Positions 1 to 9,930 of a stretch of DNA of 25,683 bases are shown here, piece by piece. Made by a program: the position numbers and the translations under genes. The stretch covers positions 1-25,683 of the forward strand of contig CAJNOQ010002205.1 in NCBI GenBank assembly GCA_905250885.1, given 5' to 3'. Position 1 is the first letter of the stretch. Every line of letters begins with the position of its first letter. Source of the stretch: Didymodactylos carnosus. Lineage: Eukaryota; Rotifera; Eurotatoria; Philodinida; Philodinidae. The notes below the pieces were generated by a model. The model did not search any database, had not been told where the DNA came from, and saw nothing but the letters and a program-made list of their open reading frames with translations.

Positions 1-386
1 ACGAAACGTCTCAAACAGAAAATAGTCGATTTTCATGATGAAAAAGGTGGTGTATCTCTTATTATCTATATTGAAATTCTTCACCTTACAAAATGATTCA
101 ATACTTTTTCTTACTTGTTTTTGACATTTAATCAAAGATAAACTTCATCTAATCGGCCTCTGTTTACTCCTGTCCTTTACACTGAACTGAACGTTTTCGT
201 CAAAATCAACAGCATAATTTGAGAGTTATAGAGGTTTTTAGAAAAAAAGTTTACTTTACTTTTTTTGAACGAAATATATTTTCGAGTAGAGTATTAACAA
301 CATCTGAATAATGAGTTCCTTAGGCTAGTTCTATTTCTGACCAAGGATCTTGATTTGACTGCCAACAGCAAACTGCGATCTGATCT
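1..386. other. AT-rich spacer, no gene seen
   Basis: I see no convincing reading frame or RNA gene here. The sequence is AT-rich and leads into the left target duplication of the inverted-repeat element that starts at 397. Confidence 0.5.
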
Positions 387-396
387 CCATTATTCT
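387..396. repeat. Target-site duplication, left copy (CCATTATTCT)
   Basis: Identical to 1113-1122, directly outside the inverted-repeat element. Confidence 0.7.
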
Positions 397-1112
397 GGTT
401 TACTCTCAGTTCGTCCCAAATTGACTTCTCAATTCGCCCCACGAGGCTTTTTTTCTCAGTTGGTCCCAAGTAATTCGTCCCGGGATTTTTTTTCTCAATT
501 CGTTCCAGATATCTGTGCTCGCGCCTCAAAATAAATAAAGTCACCATTAAACAGTTAGACAATACAAGGTGCGCGTACGTAGCAAAATGTGTCGTGTTAG
601 CCACTACTATCATAAATTTAAATCTCAATAAGTGAAATTATTTTGTTCATCAAAATGTTAATTTTCACATCTACTGAAAAGGAGAAACCAGTTTTGAACC
701 ATAATGGGTATAATCATTGGTAGTGTTTGGATCGAACATGTTCAAGTACAATATCATTATGTACAGACGATGTGAGAATTTTACGAAATGAATCAGCACA
801 CACATGCAAACCAGATACCACCAAAGTCCTCATTGATATTGCTGTTGATAATGTGAAAAAAAGTGCAAGAGAGGAAACACTACCTATTCCAAAATTATAA
901 TCACAAGAGGTCGTCAGAGCAAGAGTTGCCAGTCCTGGTCTTACAACTAGTCGTGTGTTTCCAACACTTCCTAATGTTGATGCTTCACTTTATCATCGTA
1001 GAGCGCTTAATTACCCCAAATTTAGAACAACTACCGCAGAAATCGCTTTGAATTAAGTGTCAACTAATATGGGACGAATTGAGAAGTCAATTTGGGACAA
1101 ACTGAGAGGACA
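397..1112. mobile_element. Non-autonomous inverted-repeat DNA transposon with 10-bp target duplication
   Basis: The two ends are inverted copies. The block at about 403-443 (core CTCTCAGTTCGTCCCAAATT, continuing to ..AATTCGCCCCA) reappears reversed at about 1068-1107, with only a few differences over roughly 40 bases. The same 10-mer, CCATTATTCT, lies immediately outside each end (387-396 and 1113-1122), which is what a target-site duplication looks like. Near the left end, further degenerate copies of the motif (TTCTCAGTTGGTCCC and TTCTCAATTCGTTCC) form subterminal repeats at 453-509. No transposase is visible inside. A duplication of 9 to 10 bases is typical of Mutator-like elements, so that superfamily is the best guess. 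The short frames on both strands look like shadows. Confidence 0.75.
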
Positions 1113-1122
1113 CCATTATTCT
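1113..1122. repeat. Target-site duplication, right copy (CCATTATTCT)
   Basis: Identical to 387-396, directly outside the inverted-repeat element. Confidence 0.7.
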
Positions 1123-1690
1123 TTATTGCTTTAGCAATTGTTAAGTTTATTCACAGTATAAATACCGTTTAACGCTCACTTATTACGATTTTAGAGATGG
1201 ACAGTAGTCAACAGAGCAATATAATCTATTCATTTAATGATGCGCAAGACAAATTAACCACGGGCATACAGACCTAGTTAGTCTTTTTTTCGTATTAATA
1301 ATGTTAGATAAGGAAGGTGTTTATTCTTCTTACCTGAAAGTGCCGCAATCAACAAAAGTTTCAATGACACTAGTATCTAGAGAAAATATTTCTAGTTCAA
1401 AGGATCTGATGTCTACCTACGTTGACAAATGTTCTCATCCAAAGTGATGACAGCTTCCCTTAGAGCCCTAAAGTCTGTACCATCCACAAATGCGGCCATA
1501 TTATTAAAATTGTTTGTTATCTTTCACTTGAAAGTTCAAGAGAAAAATAATGAGTCTTGAACTTTCAAACGAAAAGAATTCGACTTTACGAAAAACCACT
1601 TCCGAACTTGGCCTCAAATTATGCCAGTTTGTGGAGTACATTGAATACTATGTATGAAATTTACAATTGGCCTATACGAAATAGACAGAT
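1123..1690. other. Spacer, no gene seen
   Basis: AT-rich sequence without a coding frame, RNA gene or clear repeat that I can support. Confidence 0.45.
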
Positions 1691-1861
1691 TATTTAAGCA
1701 TAATTAAAACTATTTAAAAAATCTTTAACAAAACAAACGGTTCGACCTCTTTTATATTGAGGTCTTCTTCAACGTTCTTGCTGTTGAAGAAGAAGATATA
1801 AAAGAGGTCGAAACGTTTGTTTTGTTAAAGACTTTTTAAATAGTTTAATTATGCTTAAATA
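1691..1861. repeat. Long imperfect palindrome (hairpin, about 80-bp arms)
   Basis: The left arm (1691-1773) begins TATTTAAGCATAATTAAAAC. The right arm (1783-1861) ends with its reverse complement. The arms pair almost throughout, including the shared core CGACCTCTTTTATAT, and the inner stem is CTTCTTCAAC/GTTGAAGAAG around a 9-base loop. Small differences (one extra A, and a 4-6 base insertion near the loop) show the arms have begun to diverge. It could be a MITE reduced to its terminal repeats, or a transcribed hairpin that is a source of small RNA. No target duplication was recognised. Confidence 0.8.
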
Positions 1862-3475
1862 AAAATACGAAATTAAAGTATCAATCGGTAACTTAAAATA
1901 ATAGTATGTATCTTCAAGAAATTTCGGCGGTCCTATGAATATTGGTGAAATTACGAATTTTTTAACGTTGGACTTTGTTTACATTCTTTTTTTCTTCAAC
2001 TTCTTTTGCTCAAATATAATGAATAATATATCATTTGAATCAGCTACTCAAACGCAACAAAATCCTGTCAATTTATCATGGATTTAGGGATTTTTGACAT
2101 TTTTTCATATATAGGCTTTTATATGAATTAAAAGCTCGTAAATTATCAAACAAGAATGCCGGTGTCTATTTCTTTAATAACTTTTGAACAGTGCACTTCG
2201 AAGACTTGCGATTTTCAACATTGCATAGAAGAGATAGTTAGCTACAACTTGACATAAAAATATCTCAGAAAATGCCACCTGCAGGTGGTATACCTTATCA
2301 GTCTTTAAAGAGTAGGTCGTGGTTCTAAGATCTACCAAAGCGCCCCCTGTGTTTCTCATATAGGTATGATAGCCTAAAGTATTTTCTATCAATAAGAACT
2401 AAGCTATCTCTAATCTTTCGCGGTTTTAAGCGCAGCATCGGATTTCCTCGAGGCTCGATGATCGATATTTCCATAATCTCGAAAATAAATGGAAACAGGT
2501 TATCCATCATGCTGAGTCTCATGGCAATGTTTGTTTTTCGAAAAATATGCAGAAATCTAGTGAAAACGTATATTACATGAAATCACTCTTGCATGAAGTG
2601 ATTTCATGTAATATAACTTAGCCAGCAAAGATTTTTCTTCGAAATGCTTCGTTGTTTTTGAAATGCGTGAATAAGTTTCAAAAAATTACTTTACGGGCTC
2701 AAACTGTACTAGAATGAAAATTGTTAATTTTCTCAGACACAGCTGGTGCAATTTTCATTATAATTGGGGATATATGTCACATAATGTGTTCTGTCGAACT
2801 GTGTAACAATAAGAGTTCCAGCTTTAATTTTGAATATTTATAAATTTTTTAAATATAGGATTAAAATCGTATGAAATTCGTAAAAATTTCTTTTCTCAGC
2901 AATTACAAGTCTATTCATCGAAAGCACTTCGGGAAATATACAGCTTGATGCGCTCTACAAAGTTATGAAAAAACACGGAGGTGGTAATCCGCGTAAAATC
3001 GATTATTGATATAGATTTTAATAAAAAAAATAGAAATCTCATTTGCTATGTTATGTCATATCTGAGAGAATCGAATATACGTGGTGTCTCTTCATGAGTA
3101 TGTGTGTAAAGAAAAGAATGAAGAAAAAGGCTCAGATTCAAAAAAGATCTCAAATTAGATGTCTCCGGACTCTATAGTCTCTTTCGTTTCTAAATACTAA
3201 GAAAATACTAAGCTTTCTTATGTGCGTGGCTCGGATCGATCTTGCATTAAAGCAGTGCTTTGAAACGTCATCCAAGCAACAGAGTTATGGTCATACCAAT
3301 AAAATAAAAACAGACTCCGAGAAAAGACACAATCGAGTGTAGCGAAAACCTTTGCTTTTTCTTCTTGAAAATTGTAAAAAAAGATGTTGCGTCTCAGATT
3401 TTCTATCCTGAAAAAGCCCATTTGCTTTTTTTCTGCAAGAAGAATATTTAAAATTTAACGTTATGACTTTGATAA
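1862..3475. other. Spacer with small palindromes, no gene seen
   Basis: No reading frame here resembles a gene. The stretch contains the palindrome at 2569-2615, a short CCACCTGCAGGTGG palindrome near 2276-2289, and an AATGAAAATT/AATTTTCATT pair near 2713-2760. Confidence 0.4.
2569..2615. repeat. Perfect 19-bp inverted repeat, 9-base loop
   Basis: The arms TATATTACATGAAATCACT and AGTGATTTCATGTAATATA are exact reverse complements, separated by CTTGCATGA. It could form a short hairpin or cruciform. No gene is near enough to assign it a role. Confidence 0.85.
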
Positions 3476-3555
3476 GATAGTAACAGCAGCTGCTTTTAGA
3501 TTCATCTTTATTTAATTAAATAAAAATGAATCTAAACGCAGCTGCTGTTACTATC
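3476..3555. repeat. Loopless 80-bp palindrome
   Basis: The sequence from GATAGTAACAGCAGCTGC at the left to GCAGCTGCTGTTACTATC at the right is its own reverse complement around TTTAATTAAA (3511-3520), with about 38 of 40 positions paired and no spacer. Loopless palindromes of this size are usually unstable. Its persistence and the two mismatches suggest either recent formation or a terminal-repeat-only transposon remnant. Confidence 0.85.
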
Positions 3556-4402
3556 CTATTAATTCTAAAACTTCTACTTCTGAACAGATATAATGTTTCA
3601 TAATTTTATGATATTTTAACGCTCAACTGGGTTGTGCTCTTATACCAGTTACATACACTTTAGCTAAAGTAAAAATTAACATTATCTTTCCTACAAAAGA
3701 TTTAATACTATCCTAAACTTTTTCTCTTATTCAAACACTTATTTTCTTCGAATGATAAGTGTATTTGTCTTACATTTGTTGTTATGTAATTTTAACGATG
3801 ACAGAAAAACAGCGATGAAAGAGCGTGAAGAACGAAAACGAAAAAAAGTGAGGTAGCTTCTAATTTTGATCAAAGTTATTTGCTACATACATTTGAGTAT
3901 ATACATAATAAATGGTGCTATTCCACATTGAGCGAACAATATTAGTTGTATGTAAAAATATTAAAGCTTTATTTTTAACATTAAACGAGTGTAATCGTAA
4001 ATGAGAAAAGGACTAGTCGCATGTCGTGCACTTAAAAAAAGAACATCGTCAAGAAACTGCAAATGTCACTATATCGACAATTGACAATAGTCTCTTGTAT
4101 GAGTGTCGAAGCTATCAGCTAAAAATAACAGGACAACGTGTATAGGTTCTAGGTATTTCAATAACTTTTGTATCCACTGTATGTATACACACAGATAGGA
4201 TCCTGAATCCGCAGAACCTATTAATAGTCATTATTCGCGAAGAAGGTTATTTTTGCATCAATCGTGGCTAGGAATGTTCGGTCCCGCATGAGCAGCTTGG
4301 AGAAAGCTTAACCGCTCCACGTCGCCCCTTGTTGTGGTGACATCTCGAAAACGGAGATAGATAAACTAAAAAAATAATTTTGTCAACGTACTTTGTTATG
4401 GT
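3556..4402. other. Spacer, no gene seen
   Basis: AT-rich sequence in which I recognise no gene, tRNA or ordered repeat. Confidence 0.4.
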
Positions 4403-4408
4403 CGTCAG

Positions 4409-5108
4409 CAGAACTGATCACCTGCATTTTAAACCGAAGAAAGCTGCAGACAGATTACAGTTTGCAGATGAATGAAGACTTTTTCACTGACGGCCAGCAG
4501 CTAAAGAAGAATGTTTTCCTTTCTGCACTCCTTGCAGGGGAGAAGTATTTTACCTACATTCCCTGCAGGAAAAGACGTTTTTGTATGGAAAACGAAAAGA
4601 GGGAGGAGACCGAGAGAAATGTTGTTCACACTGAAGATCAGAATGATCCCTGAAGGAAAAGAAACTAACTAACAGCTTTTTTGTATGTCTACTAGACATT
4701 TTAAAAAGAAAGAGAGAAACGAAAAACGAAAAATAGAGAAACAAGAAAAACAATGAATTTCGCTTTTGTTGTACTTAATGTCTCTCTTACTATGCACACT
4801 ACGTATAGTCAAAGAAGATGACAAAAGACTATAATGATAACAGAAAGAGAAAAAGATAGAACAAAAATAGTGAATCGTAACTGGTGATAGAGTCTATAAC
4901 TATTAGTGGTAATACAGACTGATGGTGGTCAATAGAAAAAAAATTGTTACAGCTCGCCTTAGGAGCCACCTGCATGGCAGGAAAGTGCAGTACCAGCACC
5001 TCCTGCCTGTGTGGGACAAAACTTTTTTTTCTAACTTGCAGACCTCTGCGCGGGTACATTTTATCTTGCCCCTGCAAAGGTCGCAAATTATGCTGGTGAT
5101 CAGCTCTG
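4409..5108. mobile_element. Foldback / MITE-like element with long imperfect inverted ends
   Basis: The left end (from 4409, CAGAACTGATCACCTGCAT) is the inverse of the right end (5090-5108, ATGCTGGTGATCAGCTCTG) with two mismatches. Similarity continues inward with gaps: a block around 4530-4590 (CTTGCAGGGG..) matches, reversed, a block around 5020-5085 (CCCCTGCAAAGG..). The middle is purine-rich and AT-rich and has no transposase. Frames over both arms look protein-like only because they translate the repeat. No clear target duplication was found, so the exact edges and superfamily are uncertain. Confidence 0.55.
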
Positions 5109-5112
5109 ATCA

Positions 5113-5567
5113 TCATTAACTGTACGTTTTGTCCAGATTGAACATATAGTTAAAATAGATTTCGGGAACGAGAGAGCCGATTTTATACATGCTAGGCTAC
5201 ACACAAGTGAGGTCGGAGCAAGAGTTTCTTTAACGCTCTGGAAACTGAAGTAGAAAAGTCGCCTATGATCACGGCGGTTTTGTCAAGAGAAATATGCATC
5301 GGGATACATGAACTGTGGATCAGATACAGAGAAATGCTATGAATAGTGTATCCTAGTACTTTAGAAGAGAGCCTTTGAAAAAAATTCTACTGCAAGAAAA
5401 TTTTATAAGAAAAGCTAACACGTACGTCTATGTAGTCATGTTCTTAACTGATAATACAAATGTTAATCCCAGATTTGTATTTTGAGCGCCGACGAGTTCA
5501 AATATTAGACTAGGTATACTACTCCCTAGAGAAGTGAAAAAGTTTTCCATCTTCAGCGCTTTTGTTA
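5113..5567. other. Spacer, no gene seen
   Basis: No coding frame or repeat that I can support. Confidence 0.4.
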
Positions 5568-5774
5568 CAGAATGATTGCAATTATAACACCAACTATCTT
5601 GAATTTCATTTTTTTATTGATAAACTTTTTCGTTTATTTTAACGTTTTGAAAAAACTTTTGCCATTATCAAAAAATAAATAAACAATGTTGACTATACGA
5701 AGAGACTTTTAGAATTTTACAAAAATAAAAAAATGAGATTCAGGATAGCTGATGTTACAGTTGCAATCATTCTG
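5568..5774. mobile_element. Short MITE, mariner/Tc1-like
   Basis: The ends are inverted: CAGAATGATTGCAA (5568-5581) and TTGCAATCATTCTG (5761-5774). Pairing extends inward, imperfectly, for about 50 bases (for example TAACACCAACTATCTTGAAT against ATTCAGGATAGCTGATGTTA). The element is 207 bases long and codes for nothing. It is flanked by TA on the left and AA on the right, which would fit a decayed TA duplication of the Tc1/mariner type. That assignment is inference. Confidence 0.65.
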
Positions 5775-6048
5775 AAATTTTTTGCCTCTAAATCGATTCA
5801 ATGCTCTTTTTACATTTAAAATTTTTATTATTGAATTATTTCAATACGAATACAGCACTAATGTACACTCAGTACAACAAAAGTGCAGAAAATGAGAGAG
5901 TTTTTCTTAGTAATCTATACACTAGAAGTGAAATTCTGCAATATAATCTATCAGCTTGTAGTTAAACGACTAGTTTCTTTAGGTTTTAACTATAACCATA
6001 TCCTCTAAAATTTCATTAAGTGAAGATGTGACCATGCTCAGACTGATG

Positions 6049-6755
6049 CCGTATAACATACGTTATGGTAATCCTCCATTAGAAAAAGAGGTGTGATTGA
6101 TTTAACACAAACAGCTCATGTCATTATTACCGAACAATCTGATTTTGTGACATTATAAGAAGTAGATGTTAATACCAGACGATCAGGATCAACTCTCAAC
6201 GAGGCTAAAGAATTAACTCGTCTAACAGGATTAAATTATTATTTTTCAAAATCAATTGATTATCAAGATGATGAATATGGTAATGCGATTTTAACACTAT
6301 TTCCAATTAAAGAAACTACTCATTATGAATTACCAATGAAATTAGATCAAGAAAGACGTTCAATTAGTATTATACGTGTTGAATTGACTGAAAATCAACA
6401 ACTTTATTTTGCATCTACTCATCTTGAAGTATCAGATGAATCTACTCGTCTGGTACAAGTACAAAAATTAGTTGAAATTAGTTCAAAATATCAACAACAA
6501 TATTCATTTATTATTGCTGATGATATGAGTTCAACACCGACAAGTGAAACGATTAAAAAATTTCAAGAGCAATTTGCACTGGCATGTAAAATAAATGAAT
6601 GTCTTCCAACATTTTCATCAAGTAAACCAACTAGGACAATCGTTTAATCAACATGCTACAATGAACTGGGATATTTTAAATTATACACCACGCTATAAAT
6701 TAATACTTCAGATCACCTACCATTAGTGAGTGAAATTAAATATAAAACAATCTAA
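6049..6755 (+). pseudogene. Endonuclease/exonuclease/phosphatase (EEP) family pseudogene
   Basis: Conceptual translation follows the EEP metal-dependent phosphodiesterase fold of bacterial and eukaryotic exonuclease III/DNase I relatives. In order there are a YNIRYGN start (about 6051), an EVD motif after a stop (6156-6164), TRRSG, a YGNAIL segment (about 6280), THLEVSDESTR (about 6417), an IIADDMSSTP segment in place of the usual GDFN/GDLN (about 6511) and SDHLPLV near the C terminus (about 6708). The gene is broken: a frame change or stop lies near 6091-6100, TAA at 6156 stands where the family usually has Gln before the catalytic Glu, the asparagine of the GDxN motif is replaced, and frames shift again after 6640. 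The longest intact frame is 6336-6647. It converges on the SOD gene. The homology is by motif order, not by a search. Confidence 0.75.
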
Positions 6756-6835
6756 CAAGAAAAAAAAAATTTTTCTATGAAACTAATAAAATAAGTACTA
6801 TCTTTTCATCAATACTACTACGTAGAGTGATTAAA

Positions 6836-6841
6836 TTTATT
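6836..6841 (-). terminator. Candidate polyadenylation signal of the SOD gene
   Basis: AATAAA on the minus strand, about 94 bases past the stop of the superoxide dismutase gene. Confidence 0.45.
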
Positions 6842-6934
6842 ATTGAAAGATGAATATAATAAAAAATTTAAAAATCAAACTTTTTCTTTTTTTTTTATAA
6901 AATTAGACAGACGGCAAATCTACATTGAGTCAAT

Positions 6935-7805
6935 TTAATGACCATAAGCAGTGACTACTATACCTAACACTATGTATAGTAAAATCGACGAATAGTTGAA
7001 CATATTTCCACTATTTGATGGTCCCCGACCTGAAAAGGATTTTGAGTGTACCAAGTTATGAGCATAATTAACTTTCATTTTTTCCATTTCAATAGCGGAA
7101 TCGAACGCTTGTTCTATGAATTCACGATTAAAGCTTTTGTCTGTGATTATAGTGATGACACCGCATGCAATACGTGGTCCAGCATGACTAGTAAAATATA
7201 TAGAATAGTAGAAAATATCTGTATTAAAATATCGTTAACTTACCCTGTTGTATTACTGTCAACTTGACCACCACGTCCCAAATCATCAACATCTCTAAAA
7301 TAAAGTAGATTTGTCATTCAAGTATAGTTTATGAGATATTTTGTACTATATACCGGTGAACAATAATTGTTCGATTAAGAATTGATTGCGTTTGGTTAGC
7401 TAGTTGAATAATTGAATCATTAATGAGAACATAGGCTGTTCCAAATTCATTTGAGTGAATATTTCCTAAATCACCTACATGTCGTTGATCAATTGTATCA
7501 TCGGGTCCACCATGCCATTTCATATACGGATTAAAGTGTGCACCAGCAGCTGTACAATTTGTTGTATTTCCAGGATTTTTTTCGTGAACATGAAATCCAT
7601 GATACTGTGTGTTTGGCACAAGACCATTGATTATACCACGAACAACCACTGAACTACTCGGATTTAATTGTGTAAATATGACAAAACCTTTTGCTGAACT
7701 GTTTGAATCCGGATGTAATGTGGCTGTAGCGAAAATTGGAGTATCACCAATAACTCCAAAAACATTAATAAATAAGACTAATAAAACTAGTGGTAGTGAG
7801 AACAT
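6935..7805 (-). CDS. Secreted Cu/Zn superoxide dismutase, possibly membrane anchored
   Basis: Converts superoxide to hydrogen peroxide and oxygen. Three exons on the minus strand, 7805-7354, 7294-7244 and 7187-6935, with GT..AG introns of 59 and 56 bases, give 251 residues. A signal peptide covers about residues 1-20. All copper and zinc ligands are present: His72 and His74 in FHVHE, His90 in GAHFNP, His98 in HGGP, His109 and Asp112 in RHVGDLGN, and His150 in IIVHRD. The disulfide pair is Cys84 and Cys176 (RIACGVI). There are several N-glycosylation sequons. Beyond the usual family end at GVIT, an extra tail of about 70 residues ends in a hydrophobic stretch (SSILLYIVLGIVVTAYGH) after small residues (PSNSGN), which resembles a GPI-attachment signal or a C-terminal membrane segment. 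The reading of the tail as one exon is inferred from its open frame. A TATAAAA at 7821-7827 is only about 16 bases from the ATG, so it is doubtful as a TATA box. Confidence 0.93.
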
Positions 7806-8206
7806 ATTTAATGTTTGTGGTTTTATAACAAAATGTCCCCTTTTTTCAAATAAACGTTGACACTATGCGACTGTTATCTCTTTTTATCAGAGTTGTTTCT
7901 TGTTCTATCACAAAATGAAGCGAAATGTTTCTTCTTCTCGCTTTTTTTTTTATGACGATGCACACACATAGATGACTTTATCTTGTTCTTTTTTCTACTC
8001 TCAGCAGAAAATTCATAGGTTATAGAAAGAATATCATTCAAACATTTGTTCGCATGCACTTACACAGGACTTTTCTAATTATAATACAGATAGCCTGATC
8101 AATTGATGGGCATTTGGTATAAAATATACATCTTTTCTCCTTCTCTCATAACAACCACATAGCCATGAAACACGTACAAACGTCCACAGTCCGAAAGTTT
8201 TCGGAC
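7806..8206. other. SOD upstream region, no other gene seen
   Basis: Contains the presumed SOD promoter and AT-rich sequence. The minus-strand frame at 7874-8059 is Lys/Ser/Arg-rich low complexity and is not credible as a gene. Confidence 0.4.
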
Positions 8207-8214
8207 ATCGAAGG

Positions 8215-9018
8215 TAGAGATCTGCAACCTGGCGCGACCCTAGGGTCGGGACGGGTTCGGGTTAAGATGTTGTCGGGCCGAGTTGTGTTCGGGTTGAACA
8301 TTTTGCGGCGTAATTTAAAATATAGATAATTTCAATTTTGTATTACTCGTTGAAAAGTTAACTCTACTGGAATTTTCAGTTGAAATACTTATTTCAGAAC
8401 AATTGCATTCACTAAAGAGACAAGGTCTTCAGATATCCAACTCCGTTTTTAATGATATCATGATAATTACTAGAGGAAAGTGTGCTGATAAAAATCCTTA
8501 AAGGCCCATATAAGTTCTTTCAAATGTTATGAATTTTTTGGTTCTAAAGGAACACTGTGTGTAGTAACAGTAATAATTCTGTAATCCAGTCAAAACAGAA
8601 AATTAAGAAGAGAAATTTTCTTTTGTACTTTCGCTAATAGTCTGCTAATATTACAGAACATTTGAGCGTTACATCTTCCTAAATTCGCTTATTATTAAAC
8701 TTTTCTTCTTGAAGGAAAACAATGTTTTCCAAACCACATAATTTTCAGTGGTAACATGTCTTTTTTATTGGAGGTGATATTGCGAATTTAGAAAGATACA
8801 ACACTCAAATTTTCCGGACTATTAGCAAAAGGTCACTCGCCTGTAATGCAGTGCCCTCCGCTAAACAAATCGGTAAATAAAAAGACATAAACTTAAGAAC
8901 AAAATAAAAGAGTAGAAATTTATCGGGTCGGGTCGGGTTCGGATTATATGCTATCGAGTCAGCATTTGACAGTCGAGTCGGGTTCGGGTTACGTTTTCTT
9001 AGCCCGTGCAGGTCGCTA
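8215..9018. mobile_element. hAT-like non-autonomous element with GGGTCGGGTT subterminal repeats
   Basis: The terminal inverted repeats are TAGAGATCTGCA (from 8215) and TGCAGGTCGCTA (to 9018). Directly outside lie ATCGAAGG (8207-8214) and ATCGGAGT (9019-9026), matching at six of eight positions, as expected of an old 8-bp hAT duplication. GC-rich subterminal blocks (GGGTCGGGACGGGTTCGGGT near 8245-8264 and a similar GGGTCGGGTCGGGTTCGG near 8925-8942) stand out from the AT-rich middle. The middle holds a second inverted repeat (8633-8688 against 8782-8826). No transposase is visible. The frame spanning its right end merely translates the GC-rich repeat. Confidence 0.65.
8633..8826. repeat. Internal inverted repeat inside the hAT-like element
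   Basis: 8633-8688 (CGCTAATAGTC...CTAAATTCGC) pairs with 8782-8826 (GCGAATTTAG...GACTATTAGC), with a 7-base gap and several mismatches, around a loop of about 93 bases. It would fold as a hairpin in a transcript. Confidence 0.7.
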
Positions 9019-9026
9019 ATCGGAGT

Positions 9027-9480
9027 TTCATTAAACAATTTTTCATTAAAAGAAAGTTTATTAGAATTATAAGGAAACTTCCTGTGTGTTCGGTGACTCT
9101 GAATTTTCATTAAAATTTTTAATGAAATTCTTGTGTCATCAAAAAATTTTAATAAACCTGTCACCGTCACTTTGCAGGAGTCATTTTAATGAAAGTTAGG
9201 CGAACAGAATATATGAATTTTTGAGCTTAAAGTTGACACACGCTGTCTCCTGAAACGTATTGAAATAATCAATATTTTTGAAGTATACTAAAAGAAAAAA
9301 TGGCTCAAATAAAGATTTTAGAATCTATTGTCTATCAATTTCATTTTTCTGTCAGAGTACGTTTTTACTTTAATTTTTTGCATGTTCTGCTTGATGAAAC
9401 ATATATTGCTTACACTGGTTTTTTCTGACTAAAAATAAGATTATTTAACCGAGTGTAAATATTGTTCTACTTACGCAACC
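9027..9480. other. Spacer with imperfect palindrome
   Basis: No gene is recognised. An imperfect palindrome is centred near 9115 (TTTCATTAAAATTTTTAATGAAA), with weaker pairing outward (GGTGACTCTGAA against a GTCATC block). Confidence 0.4.
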
Positions 9481-9724
9481 GTATGAACTGTTAGTGTATC
9501 GCACGATTGTACCTGATAGAGTCCTGTCGTCTTGATGTACCGCTACTATACGTATAGTTGCGATAAAGCACGAGAGATGACTAAGTAGTGATAACTATTG
9601 CTGAAAAAAATTACTTACGAAGAAAAATTCGGATATTCGCCTCTTATTAGAAAAATGTCTTTGTGTATACCTCTGTTCGTTTGAATTTTAGAGGAAACTG
9701 GCCCTACTTAGAATCACAGAATCA
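9480..9724. repeat. Divergent copy of the trypsin upstream region
   Basis: Resembles 12195-12322, just upstream of the trypsin start, in the same orientation. The best block is GGAAACTGGCCCTACTTAGA (within 9691-9722), which matches 12289-12320 at about 28 of 32 positions. Weaker, gapped similarity covers CGCAACCG..CTGATAG..CGCTACTA. No trypsin coding sequence follows at the expected place below 9480, so this is a copy of the promoter side or of a shared repeat, not of the gene. Confidence 0.5.
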
Positions 9725-9922
9725 TGCATAACACTATGTTTTAGAAAAGAATGAAGTTATCTGATTCTCAATTTCATACGGTCCTCTTCTTCGATTTTAC
9801 AATCTCAGTAAGTTAGGGCTATGATCTCAGGCGAATGTAAACGAAATCTTAATAAGATTATAAGCAGATTTCTGTGAAGTCTTGACAAAATTCGAGCAAG
9901 TTTCTTACTTGGAAAGCTGTTA
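9725..9922. other. Spacer, nothing recognised
   Basis: Continues from the repeat copy to the left duplication of the small hAT-like element. No gene seen. Confidence 0.4.
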
Positions 9923-9930
9923 AAATAGAT

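Noticed and set aside
320..628. Minus-strand frame of 102 residues
   Set aside because: Runs across the target duplication and the end repeats of the inverted-repeat element; the residues merely translate the repeat motif.
4829..5119. Opposed frames on both strands
   Set aside because: They translate the right arm of the foldback element and have no recognised motif.
7058..7100. A possible 43-base GT..AG intron in the last SOD exon
   Set aside because: Its length is not a multiple of three, so splicing would shift the frame and lose the hydrophobic tail; the uninterrupted frame is simpler.
7609..7860. Plus-strand frame of 83 residues
   Set aside because: Antisense shadow of the first SOD exon.
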